NCBI RefSeq assembly: GCF_014077505.1
Contig: NZ_JACGWA010000005.1
Location: forward strand, 1 to 64,000
Source of the DNA: Colwellia sp. BRX10-3
GTDB taxonomy: Bacteria; Pseudomonadota; Gammaproteobacteria; Enterobacterales; Alteromonadaceae
Length of the DNA stretch: 64,000 nt
Reading direction: 5' to 3'
How positions within the stretch are numbered: the first letter of the stretch is position 1; each line of letters starts with the position of its first letter. The notes beneath the pieces were generated by a model, which was not told the origin of the DNA, searched no databases, and worked only from the letters and a program-made list of their open reading frames with translations. The position numbers were made by a program, and so were the translations under genes. Shown here one piece after another: positions 1-9,618 of the stretch.

Positions 1-35
1 TCGTTGCTGCAGGCCTTGCCTGAAGCGAGATGCGC

Positions 36-63
36 ATTCTACGCACCTGAGTTTTAATGTCAA
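36..63 (-). promoter_or_regulatory. Promoter-proximal rRNA-type sigma-70 promoter (P2), firing out of the window
   Basis: On the minus strand a perfect -35 TTGACA (58-63) is followed after 16 bp by a -10 TAGAAT (36-41) and then a G/C-rich discriminator GCGC. Such a near-consensus promoter with a GC discriminator is typical of stringently controlled rRNA operons. Transcription would run toward position 1 and beyond, so the rRNA genes themselves would lie outside the window. That it serves an rrn operon is inference. Confidence 0.6.
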
Positions 64-204
64 CGTTTTATTTAAATTTATTTTAAAAGTTTGAAACTTT
101 CAAAACCAACCAGTTTAAAACGTTACGTTAACTAATTCAGCCTAAACCGCGGTAGATAACTTATTAAAACAGCTCGTTGGGGTTACCCCTTGGAACTGGA
201 GCGC

Positions 205-232
205 ATTTTAGAGATTTTTGGCTTCACGTCAA
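205..232 (-). promoter_or_regulatory. Upstream rRNA-type sigma-70 promoter (P1), tandem with the 36-63 promoter
   Basis: On the minus strand -35 TTGACG (227-232), 16 bp spacer and -10 TAAAAT (205-210) are followed by the same GCGC discriminator as the downstream promoter. The sequence just upstream (about 233-290) is very A/T-rich and could act as an UP element. Two tandem promoters of matching architecture about 170 bp apart resemble the P1-P2 arrangement of gammaproteobacterial rrn operons. Confidence 0.55.
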
Positions 233-486
233 CACCTAAAATGCATTTAATTGCGAATATGTGTTTGTTTGCTTTTTAATTGAACTAATCGGCTAATTTA
301 CAGACTAACCCTATGAAGTAAGCCAATTTTGGTGAGTCGTTTTCTTGTTTTCTTGTTTATTTGTTCATATGTACAAATAAACAGGAGATATAAAGTAACT
401 TATACTCTATATTGATTTACTCATAAGAATAATAACCTTCAAATATAGTGGATCTTTCGACGATATTTGTACAGAGAGCATAACAA

Positions 487-1230
487 ATGAAAAAAATACT
501 CATCTTGTTAATGCTTGCTGGCATTAGTAGTACGGTTGTGGCGAAGGATGTTGCCGAATATAAACAGGAACGTTTAATAGCTAAGATATTAAACCAACAA
601 GTAAAAAAACATAGAACAATTCAAAGCAGTGTCCATGCAATACTTTCACGCTATCCTGAAAAAGTTGATGTAGTTATGGCGGTTGCCTTAAAACGCTATC
701 CGGAAGAGTATCGCCAAATTATGTTAGGCGCTTTATCAGCACAACCGGTACTAGCATGCGATGTCATAGAAAACGCCATAAAAGCTAAAGTCGCTCCTAG
801 CAGTGAACTTGTTGAAATAGCCATAACAGCAGAGCCTGCTTATGCTCAAGAAATAGTTAACACTGCAGTTCAATTCAATCCAACTGAAATTGAAAATATT
901 GTTCGAGTTGCTATACGAACTGAACCATACGATAGCAGTAATATAGTAAACAACACTGTATCTAGTTACCCAAGCAAAATGTTAAATATTCTGACAGCCG
1001 CTATTACAGCACTTCCTGAGCAGGCAACTAATATTGTCAAAGATATTTTAGCTTTATTTCCTAATGAAGCAGACACTGTAGTTGAAGCCGCAGTTCAACA
1101 GAGTAGTGATAGTCACAATAATGGTATTGTAAACGCTGCCATTGATTCAGGATTTGATAGGGATTCTGCAATTGCAGCCGCTGTAGCCGGTGGTGCCAAA
1201 AAAGAAACTTTGGTTACATTGAATAATTAG
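487..1230 (+). CDS. Exported protein made of tandem 15-residue repeats, unknown function
   Basis: I do not recognise a family. Residues 1-19 form a signal peptide (MKK, hydrophobic core, ending VVA-K). Residues 46-210 are eleven consecutive repeats of exactly 15 residues with the pattern x-x-I/V-V-x-x-A-I/V-x-x-x-P-x-x-x, for example QEIVNTAVQFNPTEI followed by ENIVRVAIRTEPYDS. A less regular twelfth unit and an Ala-rich tail follow. The register is kept without insertions, which suggests a helical solenoid of short helices broken by proline. The product is likely periplasmic because no membrane segment follows the signal. It is monocistronic and ends at a shared bidirectional terminator before convergent purD. 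The function is unknown; a binding scaffold is only a guess. Confidence 0.75.
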   Translation: MKKILILLMLAGISSTVVAKDVAEYKQERLIAKILNQQVKKHRTIQSSVHAILSRYPEKVDVVMAVALKRYPEEYRQIMLGALSAQPVLACDVIENAIKAKVAPSSELVEIAITAEPAYAQEIVNTAVQFNPTEIENIVRVAIRTEPYDSSNIVNNTVSSYPSKMLNILTAAITALPEQATNIVKDILALFPNEADTVVEAAVQQSSDSHNNGIVNAAIDSGFDRDSAIAAAVAGGAKKETLVTLNN

Positions 1231-1290
1231 TAATTGGTCACTTTATTAATTCAATTGCTATAAAAAATTATGGGACGGGACACGTTCTAC

Positions 1291-1320
1291 AAAAAAGCCC
1301 AGTAATTACTGGGCTTTTTA
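1291..1320. terminator. Bidirectional intrinsic terminator between the repeat protein and purD
   Basis: A perfect palindrome GCCCAGTAATTACTGGGC is flanked by A6 on the left and T5 on the right. It can form a stem followed by a U-run on either strand. It lies 60 bp after the rightward gene and 25 bp after the purD stop. Confidence 0.85.
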
Positions 1321-1344
1321 TTGTCAAATTTTTATCAATTAATG

Positions 1345-2631
1345 TTAGCTTTGTTCTCGCTCAATAGCTCGATAAGCAATATCAGTACGATATTCAACAC
1401 CTTGCCACGAAATTTGCTGCAATAACTCATAGGCTGCTTGTTGCGCTTGAGTAACATTATTACCTAGTGCTGTTGCACATAAAACACGACCACCTGCGGT
1501 AACTATGGCACCATTTTTTTCAGCTGTACCAGCATGGAATATTTTTCGATCAGATGCTTTATTTATATCTAGACCAGAAATAACATCGCCTTTGGGATAA
1601 CTCGCCGGGTATTTAGCTGCCGCCATTACAACGCCTACCGCTGGGCGTGGATCAAAATCAATCGTTGCTTTGTCTAATTCGCCACGACAAGCCATCATAC
1701 ACAACTCAACAAGATCAGATTTTAATCGCATCATAATTGGCTGAGTTTCAGGGTCACCAAAGCGACAATTATATTCTATAACTTTCGGCGTGCCATCAGT
1801 ATCAATCATCAAACCTGCGTATAAAAAGCCAGTATAAGGTGCGCCTTCTCTCGCCATACCTTCAACGGTAGGCATAATAACTTCATTCATAGCGCGTTGA
1901 TGAATTTCAGGTGTAACAACCGGCGCGGGAGAATATGCACCCATGCCACCAGTGTTTGGTCCTTTATCACCATTGTAAGCACGCTTATGGTCTTGGCTAG
2001 TGGCAAATGCTAAAACATTTTTTCCGTCAACCATGACAATAAAGCTGGCTTCTTCACCTTCTAAAAATTCTTCAATCACCACGCGATGCCCAGCATCACC
2101 AAAAGCATTACCAGCAAGCATATCCTGAATCGCGTCTTCTGCTTCTTTAAGTGTCATAGCAACAATAACGCCTTTGCCTGCTGCAAGACCATCGGCCTTA
2201 ACAACAATAGGGGCGCCTTGCGCTCGAACATAAGCAAGTGCCGGTTCAATTTCGGTAAAATTTTGATAACTACCAGTTGGAATATTATTTCTTGCTAAGA
2301 AGTCTTTAGTAAATGATTTTGAGCCTTCAAGCTGTGCAGCTTTTGCACTTGGCCCGAAAATCATTAAACCTTCAGCTTGAAAAGCATCAACAACACCATC
2401 GACAAGCGGTTGTTCAGGTCCGACGATAGTTAAAGCAACGTCATTGCGTTTAGCAAAGTCGACTAAGGCTGGAATATCGCCAGCAGACATCGCGATATTT
2501 TCCAGTTTAGCTTCTGTAGCTGTACCTGCATTACCTGGTGCAACAAAAACTTTTGTTACTGAAGATGATTGTGCAGCTTTCCATGCTAAAGCATGCTCAC
2601 GACCGCCACTACCAATTACCAAAACATTCAT
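1345..2631 (-). CDS. purD: Phosphoribosylamine-glycine ligase (GAR synthetase)
   Basis: Joins phosphoribosylamine and glycine using ATP to make GAR, the second step of purine synthesis, in the cytosol. The 428-residue length is normal for the family. The N-terminus MNVLVIGSGGREHALAWK is the family signature. The ATP-grasp region includes VVKADGLAAGKGV and the metal/nucleotide segment IEYNCRFGDPETQ. The start has an upstream AGGAA. It lies downstream of purH in the same direction, but an exported methyltransferase-like gene sits between them, so the usual purHD pair is interrupted. Confidence 0.96.
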   Translation of the reverse strand: MNVLVIGSGGREHALAWKAAQSSSVTKVFVAPGNAGTATEAKLENIAMSAGDIPALVDFAKRNDVALTIVGPEQPLVDGVVDAFQAEGLMIFGPSAKAAQLEGSKSFTKDFLARNNIPTGSYQNFTEIEPALAYVRAQGAPIVVKADGLAAGKGVIVAMTLKEAEDAIQDMLAGNAFGDAGHRVVIEEFLEGEEASFIVMVDGKNVLAFATSQDHKRAYNGDKGPNTGGMGAYSPAPVVTPEIHQRAMNEVIMPTVEGMAREGAPYTGFLYAGLMIDTDGTPKVIEYNCRFGDPETQPIMMRLKSDLVELCMMACRGELDKATIDFDPRPAVGVVMAAAKYPASYPKGDVISGLDINKASDRKIFHAGTAEKNGAIVTAGGRVLCATALGNNVTQAQQAAYELLQQISWQGVEYRTDIAYRAIEREQS

Positions 2632-2695
2632 TAACTTTAATTCCTAGTTTGTTAAATCGCTATAACTGTAGAAGTCAGGTTATAGCGGCTCAATA

Positions 2696-3523
2696 TTATT
2701 TTACAAATTTTAATGTCATGCGATCACTTTCGCCAATCGCCATATATTTAGCTTTATCTTCATCGCCTAAGCGTAAAACTGGTGGTAAAGTCCAAACACC
2801 TTTTGGATAAACAGCCATATCTTTTGCGTTTGCATTTACTTCACTGCTTGCTGCGAATGTAAAACCAGCCGCTTTTGCTTGTTCAATAGTTTTGCTTTGC
2901 GATACATAGCCAACTGCATTTTTAGGGTCTACACCTTCAGGCAAGCGATGCTCAACTACACCTAACACGCCACCTTTTTTCAATGCTTTGTATGCGTCTT
3001 TAAAGGCTTGTTCTACCCCTTCATCACGCCAGTTATGTAAATTACGAAAAGTCAGTACCATATCGGCCGTGCCTGCAGGGGCAAGTTCACTTGCTTGACG
3101 TGGTACAAAGTTAGTTAACTCTACTTCACTAAAAACAGCATCACTGGCTAATTTTTTAACTAACTGTTTACGTGAATTGCTGTAATAGTTATCTTCGCCA
3201 GTATCAGGATATTGAGCTCCATACAGTTTACCTTTACCTTTTACTGCGGGTGCTAAAATTTCGGTATACCAACCACCGCCAGGTGTAATTTCAACCACTG
3301 TCATTGACGGATTAAAGCCAAAAAATTCTAAGGTTTCTTTCGGATGACGATATACATCACGCGCTTTGTTTATTGCTGAACGGTGATTTCCAGCGATAGC
3401 TTGTTCAAGTTGACTTTGCTGATGAGCATCTTGATGAGCGTTAACTAAACCAGAACATAATAAAGTTGCAGACACGATTGACGCGGTAAAAACTTTTTTA
3501 ATCGTTTGAGTTGTTGTATGCAT
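2696..3523 (-). CDS. Exported class I SAM-dependent methyltransferase-like protein
   Basis: Residues 1-29 form a signal peptide ending near LVNAHQ. The remainder has a Rossmann-type methyltransferase fold: motif I is VVEITPGGGWYTEILAP, later come a DMVLTFRNLHNW segment and a KALKKGGVLGVVEHR post-motif. This matches the group of predicted periplasmic methyltransferases I know as COG4798; the substrate is unknown. SAM is not normally available in the periplasm, so the protein may have lost methyl transfer or may use another ligand. It lies between purH and purD, 64 bp before purD, which could place it in the purine transcript. No functional link to purine synthesis is evident. Confidence 0.8.
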   Translation of the reverse strand: MHTTTQTIKKVFTASIVSATLLCSGLVNAHQDAHQQSQLEQAIAGNHRSAINKARDVYRHPKETLEFFGFNPSMTVVEITPGGGWYTEILAPAVKGKGKLYGAQYPDTGEDNYYSNSRKQLVKKLASDAVFSEVELTNFVPRQASELAPAGTADMVLTFRNLHNWRDEGVEQAFKDAYKALKKGGVLGVVEHRLPEGVDPKNAVGYVSQSKTIEQAKAAGFTFAASSEVNANAKDMAVYPKGVWTLPPVLRLGDEDKAKYMAIGESDRMTLKFVK

Positions 3524-3750
3524 TGTTATCTTCCATTAACTAGTAAATTTTTATAGAGGATAGTTATAGCAGATTTCGTTAAGATGTTCAGTGCCGTTAG
3601 TCTTATCTTATCGATAAAAAACGACATTTAAACTTAATTGCGTGTATCTAAATATTAATTTTATTACACATTTACCTACCAACTATGATTTACACAACAA
3701 AAATGCTCAAGATAACGACTCTATCTGAGCATTTTCATCATCAGTATCAA

Positions 3751-5346
3751 TTAATGGCGGAAGTGACGCATACCAGTGAATACCATAGCGATATTATGTT
3801 CATCTGCTGCGGCAATAACTTCATTGTCACGCATAGAACCACCAGGCTGAATTACTGCAGTTATGCCTGCTTCAGCCGCTGCATCTAAACCATCGCGAAA
3901 TGGAAAGAATGCATCAGAGGCCATTACTGAACCAGCCACTTCTAAATTTTCATCCGCTGCTTTAATACCAGCTACTTTCGCAGAATATACTCGGCTCATT
4001 TGACCAGCGCCAACACCGATAGTTGAGCTATTTTTAACGTAAACAATGGCGTTCGATTTAACATATTTCGCTACTTTCCAACAAAATTGTAAATCGCGCA
4101 TTTCTTTATCTGTAGGTTGACGTTTAGTCACTACCGTTAAGTCATCACTCTTTACGTTACCTTGGTCAGTATCTTGTACTAATAAACCGCCGTTAACGCG
4201 TTTAAAGTCAAAGCCTGTTGTTTTAGTATCCCATTGACCACACTCTAATAAACGCAGATTAGGTTTAGTGGCAACAATTTTTGCTGCAGCATCAGAAATG
4301 CTTGGGGCAATTATAACTTCAACAAATTGACGAGAAACAATAGCTTGTGCCGTATCTGCATCTAATTCACGGTTAAACGCGATAATGCCACCAAAAGCAG
4401 ACGTTGGATCTGTTTTATAAGCGCCTTCATAAGCCGCTAAGATATCATCACCAATAGCAACGCCACATGGATTTGCATGTTTTACGATAACGCATGCTGG
4501 CTCATCAAATTCTTTAACACACTCTAAAGCGGCATCCGTATCAGCAATGTTGTTATACGATAAGGCTTTGCCTTGTAATTGAATCGAAGTAGAAACTGAA
4601 GCTTCTTCAGGACTTGCTTCAACATAGAATGCTGCGTCTTGATGCGAGTTTTCACCGTAACGTAAATCTTGCTTTTTAATAAACTGGCTATTAAAAGTAC
4701 GTGGAAACTTTTGTTTTTCTACGCTAACAGCTTCATCACTGTTATATGCTGGTAACATTTTACCAAAGTAATTAGCAATCATACCGTCGTAAGCAGCCGT
4801 ATGTTCATAGGCAGCAATAGCTAAGTCAAAACGAGTTTGATAAACCAAAGAGCCATTGTTCACCGCCATTTCAGCTAAAACACGATCATAATCATGAGCA
4901 TTGACAACAATGGTCACATCTTTATGATTTTTAGCTGCAGCGCGCACCATCGTTGGCCCGCCAATATCGATGTTTTCAATGGCATTTTCTAATGAACAAT
5001 TTTCATCAGCAACGGCATTAGCGAATGGGTAAAGGTTAACCACAACGAGATCAATAGCGCTGATATCATTTTCAGTCATCACTGTTTCGTCAATACCACG
5101 ACGCGCTAAAATACCACCATGAACTTTCGGGTGTAAGGTTTTAACTCGACCATCCATAATTTCTGGGTGACCTGTGTAATCAGATACTTCTGTCACTTTA
5201 ATGCCGTTTTCAGCCAATAATTTCGCGGTACCACCTGTTGATAAAAGGTCGACACCTTTTTCTGATAACGAGCGAGCAAATTCAACAATACCGGTTTTGT
5301 CTGAAACACTTAATAGTGCACGTTTGATTGGGCGTGGTGTATCCAT
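3751..5346 (-). CDS. purH: Bifunctional AICAR transformylase / IMP cyclohydrolase
   Basis: Catalyses the last two steps to IMP: formylation of AICAR with 10-formyl-THF, then ring closure. The N-terminal MGS-like domain (about 1-150) begins with [11 protein letters not shown] and holds [11 protein letters not shown]. The C-terminal transformylase domain carries KHANPCGVA with the catalytic Lys-His pair, and [12 protein letters not shown]. The 531-residue length is typical of the family. The leader contains an inverted repeat, described separately. Confidence 0.96.
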   Translation of the reverse strand: MDTPRPIKRALLSVSDKTGIVEFARSLSEKGVDLLSTGGTAKLLAENGIKVTEVSDYTGHPEIMDGRVKTLHPKVHGGILARRGIDETVMTENDISAIDLVVVNLYPFANAVADENCSLENAIENIDIGGPTMVRAAAKNHKDVTIVVNAHDYDRVLAEMAVNNGSLVYQTRFDLAIAAYEHTAAYDGMIANYFGKMLPAYNSDEAVSVEKQKFPRTFNSQFIKKQDLRYGENSHQDAAFYVEASPEEASVSTSIQLQGKALSYNNIADTDAALECVKEFDEPACVIVKHANPCGVAIGDDILAAYEGAYKTDPTSAFGGIIAFNRELDADTAQAIVSRQFVEVIIAPSISDAAAKIVATKPNLRLLECGQWDTKTTGFDFKRVNGGLLVQDTDQGNVKSDDLTVVTKRQPTDKEMRDLQFCWKVAKYVKSNAIVYVKNSSTIGVGAGQMSRVYSAKVAGIKAADENLEVAGSVMASDAFFPFRDGLDAAAEAGITAVIQPGGSMRDNEVIAAADEHNIAMVFTGMRHFRH

Positions 5347-5459
5347 GGTTTTTCTAATTACCTATAAATTAAAATAAAATGGTTGTCTGGTCTATGACAC
5401 ATGTCCGTCGGGTTGAGCAGTACTCTACATCACGTCCATTATCATTATTATGCATATTT

Positions 5460-5478
5460 ACTTTTACGGAGTAAAAGT
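5460..5478. promoter_or_regulatory. Inverted repeat in the purH upstream region
   Basis: ACTTTTAC-GGA-GTAAAAGT is an 8-bp perfect inverted repeat about 115 bp upstream of purH. On the minus strand it overlaps a possible sigma-70 promoter (TTTACT, 17 bp, CATAAT), so it could be an operator. It does not resemble the E. coli PurR consensus. Function is inferred only from position. Confidence 0.3.
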
Positions 5479-5512
5479 TGACTAACTGGATAACTTTTAC
5501 ATCTCTAAAAAC

Positions 5513-5536
5513 AAAAAAGCACCCGAGGGTGCTTTT
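5513..5536 (-). terminator. Intrinsic terminator after fis
   Basis: A hairpin AAAAGCACCC-GA-GGGTGCTTTT is followed on the minus strand by a run of T. It lies about 28 bp after the fis stop and would end the dusB-fis transcript. Confidence 0.85.
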
Positions 5537-5563
5537 AATTGACAGGCTAACCTGTCGTACTTC

Positions 5564-5851
5564 TTAGTTCATGCCGTATTTTTTTAACTTCTTACGTAAA
5601 GTACCGCGGTTGATGCCTAATAAGTTAGCGGCGCGGGTTTGATTTCCACGCGTATATTGCATGACTTCTTCTAGCATTGGCGCTTCAATCTCTGAAAGTA
5701 CAAGGTCGTACATATCATCAACGTCATTACCGTTTAACTGAGACAAGTAGTTTTTAATAGCTACTTTTGCTTGTGTGCGTAAAGGCGAGGCCTTTGTCTG
5801 AGTTTGTAGATCACCGGTAATAAATGGAGAGGAAATATTTTGTTCAAACAT
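5564..5851 (-). CDS. fis: DNA-binding protein Fis
   Basis: Small nucleoid protein that bends DNA and activates rRNA promoters during fast growth. The 95 residues match the family (E. coli 98). The C-terminal helix-turn-helix is nearly identical to E. coli Fis: [20 protein letters not shown] followed by a Lys-rich tail ending KKYGMN. It starts 5 bp after dusB, the conserved dusB-fis operon. The tandem rRNA-type promoters at the window edge would be natural Fis targets. Confidence 0.96.
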   Translation of the reverse strand: MFEQNISSPFITGDLQTQTKASPLRTQAKVAIKNYLSQLNGNDVDDMYDLVLSEIEAPMLEEVMQYTRGNQTRAANLLGINRGTLRKKLKKYGMN

Positions 5852-5856
5852 AAAGT

Positions 5857-6834
5857 TCAGACTCTTTCTAAAGTTAAATTATCAAAATACATAGTTAATG
5901 CGTCAAGTTGTTCAGTAACTGACTCGAGTGCATTAAAAATAGAACGAAACGATTTTCCTTGTTCATGCGTTTGCATGTACCAAGAAACATGTTTACGGGC
6001 AAAACGTACACCCATAAATTCACCGTAAAATTTGTGTAATTCCATTACATGTCCAATTAAAATTGAACGTACTTCTTCCGTTGAAGGAGCAGACAAATGC
6101 CTACCCGTTTTCAAAAAATGATTAATTTCTCGAAAAATCCAAGGTCTCCCTTGGGCACCACGACCAATCATAATTGCATCAGCCCCAGTGTAATTCAGCA
6201 CTTGTTCCGCTTTTTCCGCACAAGTAATATCGCCATTAGCAACAACAGGAATATTCACCGCTTGCTTTATTGCTTTAATGGTTTCGTATTCCGCATTGCC
6301 TTTATAAAAGTCATTACGAGTACGGCCATGTACAGCAAGTGATTGTATTCCGTTATATTCGGCAATATTGGCTATTTCAATACCGTTGCGAGTGTTTTCA
6401 CACCAGCCAGTTCGAATTTTCAACGTTACGGGAATATCTACCGCATTAACCACAGCTTTAACAATTTGCTCGACTAATGCGGGTTCTTTCAGTAACGCTG
6501 AACCTGCTAATTTTTTATTTACCTTTTTTGCTGGGCAGCCCATATTGATATCAATAATTTGAGCGCCATTATCAGCATTGACCTTAGCAGCAAAAGCTAA
6601 TTCTTCAGGATCTGAACCGGCAATTTGCACGGAACGTATACCTGCTTCTTTACTATGCAACATACGGCGCTGAGATTTACCGGTATTCCACACTTTTGGA
6701 TTAGATGACATCATTTCAGATACCGCTAGCCCTGCCCCCATCTGACAACATAATTGTCTGAATGGTTGATCGGTAATTCCCGCCATGGGTGCAAGCATAG
6801 TATTGCTTGCTAAAGTGTATGGACCTATCTTCAC
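5857..6834 (-). CDS. dusB: tRNA-dihydrouridine synthase B
   Basis: FMN-dependent enzyme that reduces specific uridines of tRNA to dihydrouridine. The TIM-barrel begins with [13 protein letters not shown]. The active-site cysteine is in [20 protein letters not shown]. The phosphate-binding segment reads [14 protein letters not shown]. The 325-residue length is standard. It is first in the dusB-fis operon. In enterobacteria dusB translation is coupled to fis expression, and the 5-bp spacing here is compatible with that. Confidence 0.95.
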   Translation of the reverse strand: MKIGPYTLASNTMLAPMAGITDQPFRQLCCQMGAGLAVSEMMSSNPKVWNTGKSQRRMLHSKEAGIRSVQIAGSDPEELAFAAKVNADNGAQIIDINMGCPAKKVNKKLAGSALLKEPALVEQIVKAVVNAVDIPVTLKIRTGWCENTRNGIEIANIAEYNGIQSLAVHGRTRNDFYKGNAEYETIKAIKQAVNIPVVANGDITCAEKAEQVLNYTGADAIMIGRGAQGRPWIFREINHFLKTGRHLSAPSTEEVRSILIGHVMELHKFYGEFMGVRFARKHVSWYMQTHEQGKSFRSIFNALESVTEQLDALTMYFDNLTLERV

Positions 6835-7031
6835 GCTGTTGTTTTTTTGAGCTACTAGTCAAAAGGGCGCTAAGTTTACGCGTTTTTTTTAGGATTGAAA
6901 AGGATATAAATTGAACAAAAAGCGCTTTTTTTCACGTTTTTTATATTGACATTTTCTAAAGTGTTGATGCGAGCAGTTTTTGTACAAATTGATACCAAAA
7001 GCTGCTCACTTTTTAAGACATTTATTAGCAA

Positions 7032-7913
7032 CTAATAACGAACACCAGATAAACGCACCCATTCGTCTTGCACAGTAACTGGGTCCATCTGACAAAACTC
7101 ACCATATATAGTTTGTAATTGCTCGGCTTGCTCTTCTAAAACACCCGATAGTGCAAGCACACCATGACTAGAAACATATTCAATAATCACCGGAGCAAGT
7201 TCACGTAATGGTCCAGCTAAAATATTTGCCACTACCACATCAGCTTTACATTTTGGTTGATCTTTAGGTAAGAATAATTCTAAACGGTCTTCACATTGAT
7301 TGCGTTTAGCGTTTTCTAAACTCGCTTGCAACGCTTGCGGATCAATATCGATACCAATCACTTTTTTTGCACCTAATTTAAGCGCAGCTAATGACAAAAT
7401 ACCTGAGCCGCAACCAAAATCGACCACAGTTTTACCGACTAAGTCTAAACCGTCGAGCCAAGTTAGGCACAAAGCCGTAGTTGGGTGTGTGCCTGTACCA
7501 AACGCTAAACCAGGGTCAAGCATAACATTCACAGCAGTAGGGTCAGGAACATCTAGCCAGCTTGGACAAATCCATAAACGTTGACCAAATTTCATCGGAT
7601 GGAAATTGTCCATCCATTCTCGTTCCCAGTCTTTATCTTCAAGTTGTTCAAGCTTGTAAGCCATTTTGTTTTTATCTGGATGAATACTTTTTAAATAATT
7701 CAGCACTTTATCCATATCATGACTGGCATCGTATAAGCCCATTACCACGGTATTATTCCAATAAATGACTTCATCACCAGGAAGCGGCTCATATATAGGG
7801 GTATCTTTAGCATCGATGAAAGTAACGGCTTGTGCGCCACAAGCACTCAACCAATCGCTATATTTTTCAGCAGTCTCTTCATCAGCACTTAATCTAAGCT
7901 GGATCCAGGGCAT
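7032..7913 (-). CDS. prmA: Ribosomal protein L11 methyltransferase
   Basis: Trimethylates ribosomal protein L11 using SAM. The start [13 protein letters not shown] aligns with the conserved family start and gives 293 residues, as in E. coli; an in-frame ATG four codons upstream (7925) is possible, but AGAAG before the inner ATG fits a ribosome-binding site. The SAM motif is [20 protein letters not shown]. The substrate-side motif NILAGPL is present. It is transcribed toward dusB but separated by about 200 bp, so probably has its own promoter. Confidence 0.93.
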   Translation of the reverse strand: MPWIQLRLSADEETAEKYSDWLSACGAQAVTFIDAKDTPIYEPLPGDEVIYWNNTVVMGLYDASHDMDKVLNYLKSIHPDKNKMAYKLEQLEDKDWEREWMDNFHPMKFGQRLWICPSWLDVPDPTAVNVMLDPGLAFGTGTHPTTALCLTWLDGLDLVGKTVVDFGCGSGILSLAALKLGAKKVIGIDIDPQALQASLENAKRNQCEDRLELFLPKDQPKCKADVVVANILAGPLRELAPVIIEYVSSHGVLALSGVLEEQAEQLQTIYGEFCQMDPVTVQDEWVRLSGVRY

Positions 7914-8099
7914 GTTTCTTCTCATTAAAATTTTTTTGCTAGTTTATCATTCTCTACCGCGACAAAACAGCCACTTTAGCCATATACTAATCTAATAATT
8001 GCGATAAACTTAATGTCTTAATAAACATGACAAGCAATGTTATCACCACCTATTTCAACACCGTTGCATGCTTTAATTATTCACATTGTAAGGATTAAA

Positions 8100-8582
8100 A
8101 TGCTAGATCTTCTCCCCGATTTATTCGACGACCATGCTGATAAGCTTTCTTTAGCTGCCCCTATATTTAAAGATTACGGTGGTAACATTATATTTTATGG
8201 CGAAATTGTTACCGTCAGCTGTTATAACGATAATTCCAAAGTTAAAGAACTTGTTGCTACTGATGGTACCAATAAAGTTATGGTAGTTGATGGTAAAGCA
8301 AGTATGACTAACGCCTTACTCGGTGACATGTTAGCCGAGCTAGCCGTAAAAAATGGCTGGCAAGCCATTGTGATTAATGGCTGTATTCGTGATGCTGGCA
8401 CCATTGCTACTTTACCCATAGCAGTAAAAGCATTGGGTTGCTGCCCAATAAAAACCGAAAAGTTAGGCAAAGGTGAAGTTAACCAAGTTATTAATTTTGC
8501 CGACCTAACCTTTAATCCAGGTCAGTATATTTATGGCGATAGTAATGGTTTAGCGATCAGTAAAGCACTATTATCCTTTTAA
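8100..8582 (+). CDS. rraA: RraA family protein (RNase E activity regulator / aldolase-like)
   Basis: RraA binds and inhibits RNase E in E. coli; relatives are class II hydroxymethyl-oxoglutarate aldolases and oxaloacetate decarboxylases. The start at 8100 has AAGGA and gives 160 residues, the family length; an upstream in-frame ATG at 8037 would add an unlikely 21-residue extension. Family segments are YGGNIIFYGEIVTV, KVMVVDGKASMTNALLGDML and IVINGCIRDAG. The Arg-Asp pair in the last segment is the catalytic and metal motif of the aldolases, so enzymatic activity is possible. Transcribed divergently from prmA. Confidence 0.85.
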   Translation: MLDLLPDLFDDHADKLSLAAPIFKDYGGNIIFYGEIVTVSCYNDNSKVKELVATDGTNKVMVVDGKASMTNALLGDMLAELAVKNGWQAIVINGCIRDAGTIATLPIAVKALGCCPIKTEKLGKGEVNQVINFADLTFNPGQYIYGDSNGLAISKALLSF

Positions 8583-8652
8583 TAAGCATAACCTTAGTGC
8601 AACCAGTGTCACTAAGATTATAAATAAAGCTAAACGTCAGAGTGTAATAACC

Positions 8653-9618
8653 ATGAAGTATTTTCCTATATATCTAGACGCCAAACATATTAACGCGATG
8701 ATTATAGGTGGCGGCGAAGTAGCGGCCCGTAAAATAGAGTTGTTGTTAAAATCAACAACTCACATTTCCATTATGTCTGAAACGCTTAATAGCAGCGTTG
8801 AGCGTTTAGTAAATTTACATCAATTAAAATGGCTCAAACATAATTATCAACCTGGCCACCTTAGCAATAGTAATATAGTTATTGCGGCAACAGACAGTAT
8901 TGAAGTTAATAGCGCAGTAGCAGCGGAAAGCAAGCAGTTAAAGCTACTGACTAATGTGGTCGACCAACCGGAACTATGCACCTATATAACGCCAGCAATA
9001 ATTGATCGAAGTCCTATAATAATTGCTATGTCGAGTTCTGGTAGCGCGCCTATTTTGCTACGTATGTTACGCGAGCAAATCGAAAAAACATTACCTAATG
9101 GCTATGGAAAATTAGCTGACTTTTCTTTTAAATTTAGAGATCATGTTAAAGCGCGGGTAAAAAGTATGCGTGAGCGTCGAACTTTTTGGGAACGCACATT
9201 ACGTGGCAGTATTGGGCAAGCTATTTTAGCGGGCAGAACAACCTTGGCTGAACAACATTTAATTGCCAGTTTAAAAACACAAACACCGCTGCCTGATGGT
9301 GAAATTGTTTTTATACATACAGGTAACGGTAATCCCGACCACTTAACACTGAATGCCCATCGAGAAATGCAGTTTGCCGATGCGGTTTTTTATGACCAAG
9401 AAGTCAATACCGATCTGATTGAATACATTAGACGAGATGCCAGTAAATTCCCGCAAGATATAGCCTCAAGTGTTTTAATTAATGTGCAACATGCATTAGA
9501 TTTAGCAGAACAAGGTGAAAAAGTTATCTACTTACTGAATGGTTCAGTCGAGTTGCCCGAAAATAAAACCCTAGCGCAAAGTCCAATTTATAAAAAACAT
9601 ATTTATAGCGGCAGTTAA
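8653..9618 (+). CDS. Siroheme synthase, N-terminal dehydrogenase/ferrochelatase with vestigial methyltransferase domain
   Basis: Residues 1-215 match the N-terminal half of CysG (precorrin-2 dehydrogenase and sirohydrochlorin ferrochelatase): FPIYLDAKHINAMIIGGGEVAARK, NAD-binding, then LTNVVDQPELCTYITPAIIDRSP and RRTFWE. Residues 230-321 still resemble the start of the uroporphyrinogen-III methyltransferase domain (HTGNGNPDHLTLNA, then ADAVFYDQEV and IRRDA). The protein then stops about 100 residues into a domain of about 250, with no GGDPF motif. It should therefore make siroheme from precorrin-2 but not methylate uroporphyrinogen, so a separate SUMT gene is expected elsewhere. Confidence 0.85.
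   Translation: MKYFPIYLDAKHINAMIIGGGEVAARKIELLLKSTTHISIMSETLNSSVERLVNLHQLKWLKHNYQPGHLSNSNIVIAATDSIEVNSAVAAESKQLKLLTNVVDQPELCTYITPAIIDRSPIIIAMSSSGSAPILLRMLREQIEKTLPNGYGKLADFSFKFRDHVKARVKSMRERRTFWERTLRGSIGQAILAGRTTLAEQHLIASLKTQTPLPDGEIVFIHTGNGNPDHLTLNAHREMQFADAVFYDQEVNTDLIEYIRRDASKFPQDIASSVLINVQHALDLAEQGEKVIYLLNGSVELPENKTLAQSPIYKKHIYSGS

Larger units (their letters stand above)
1..486. other. Gene-free stretch with tandem promoters
   Basis: No ORF with coding character is seen. The left half contains the two leftward rRNA-type promoters described separately. The right half (about 300-486) is A/T-rich and must hold the promoter of the rightward repeat-protein gene at 487; I could not assign that promoter confidently. 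Confidence 0.5.

Noticed and set aside
6971-7007. Inverted repeat GAGCAG...CTGCTC after prmA as a terminator
   Set aside because: The loop is long and no T-run follows on the minus strand, so I did not list it as a terminator.
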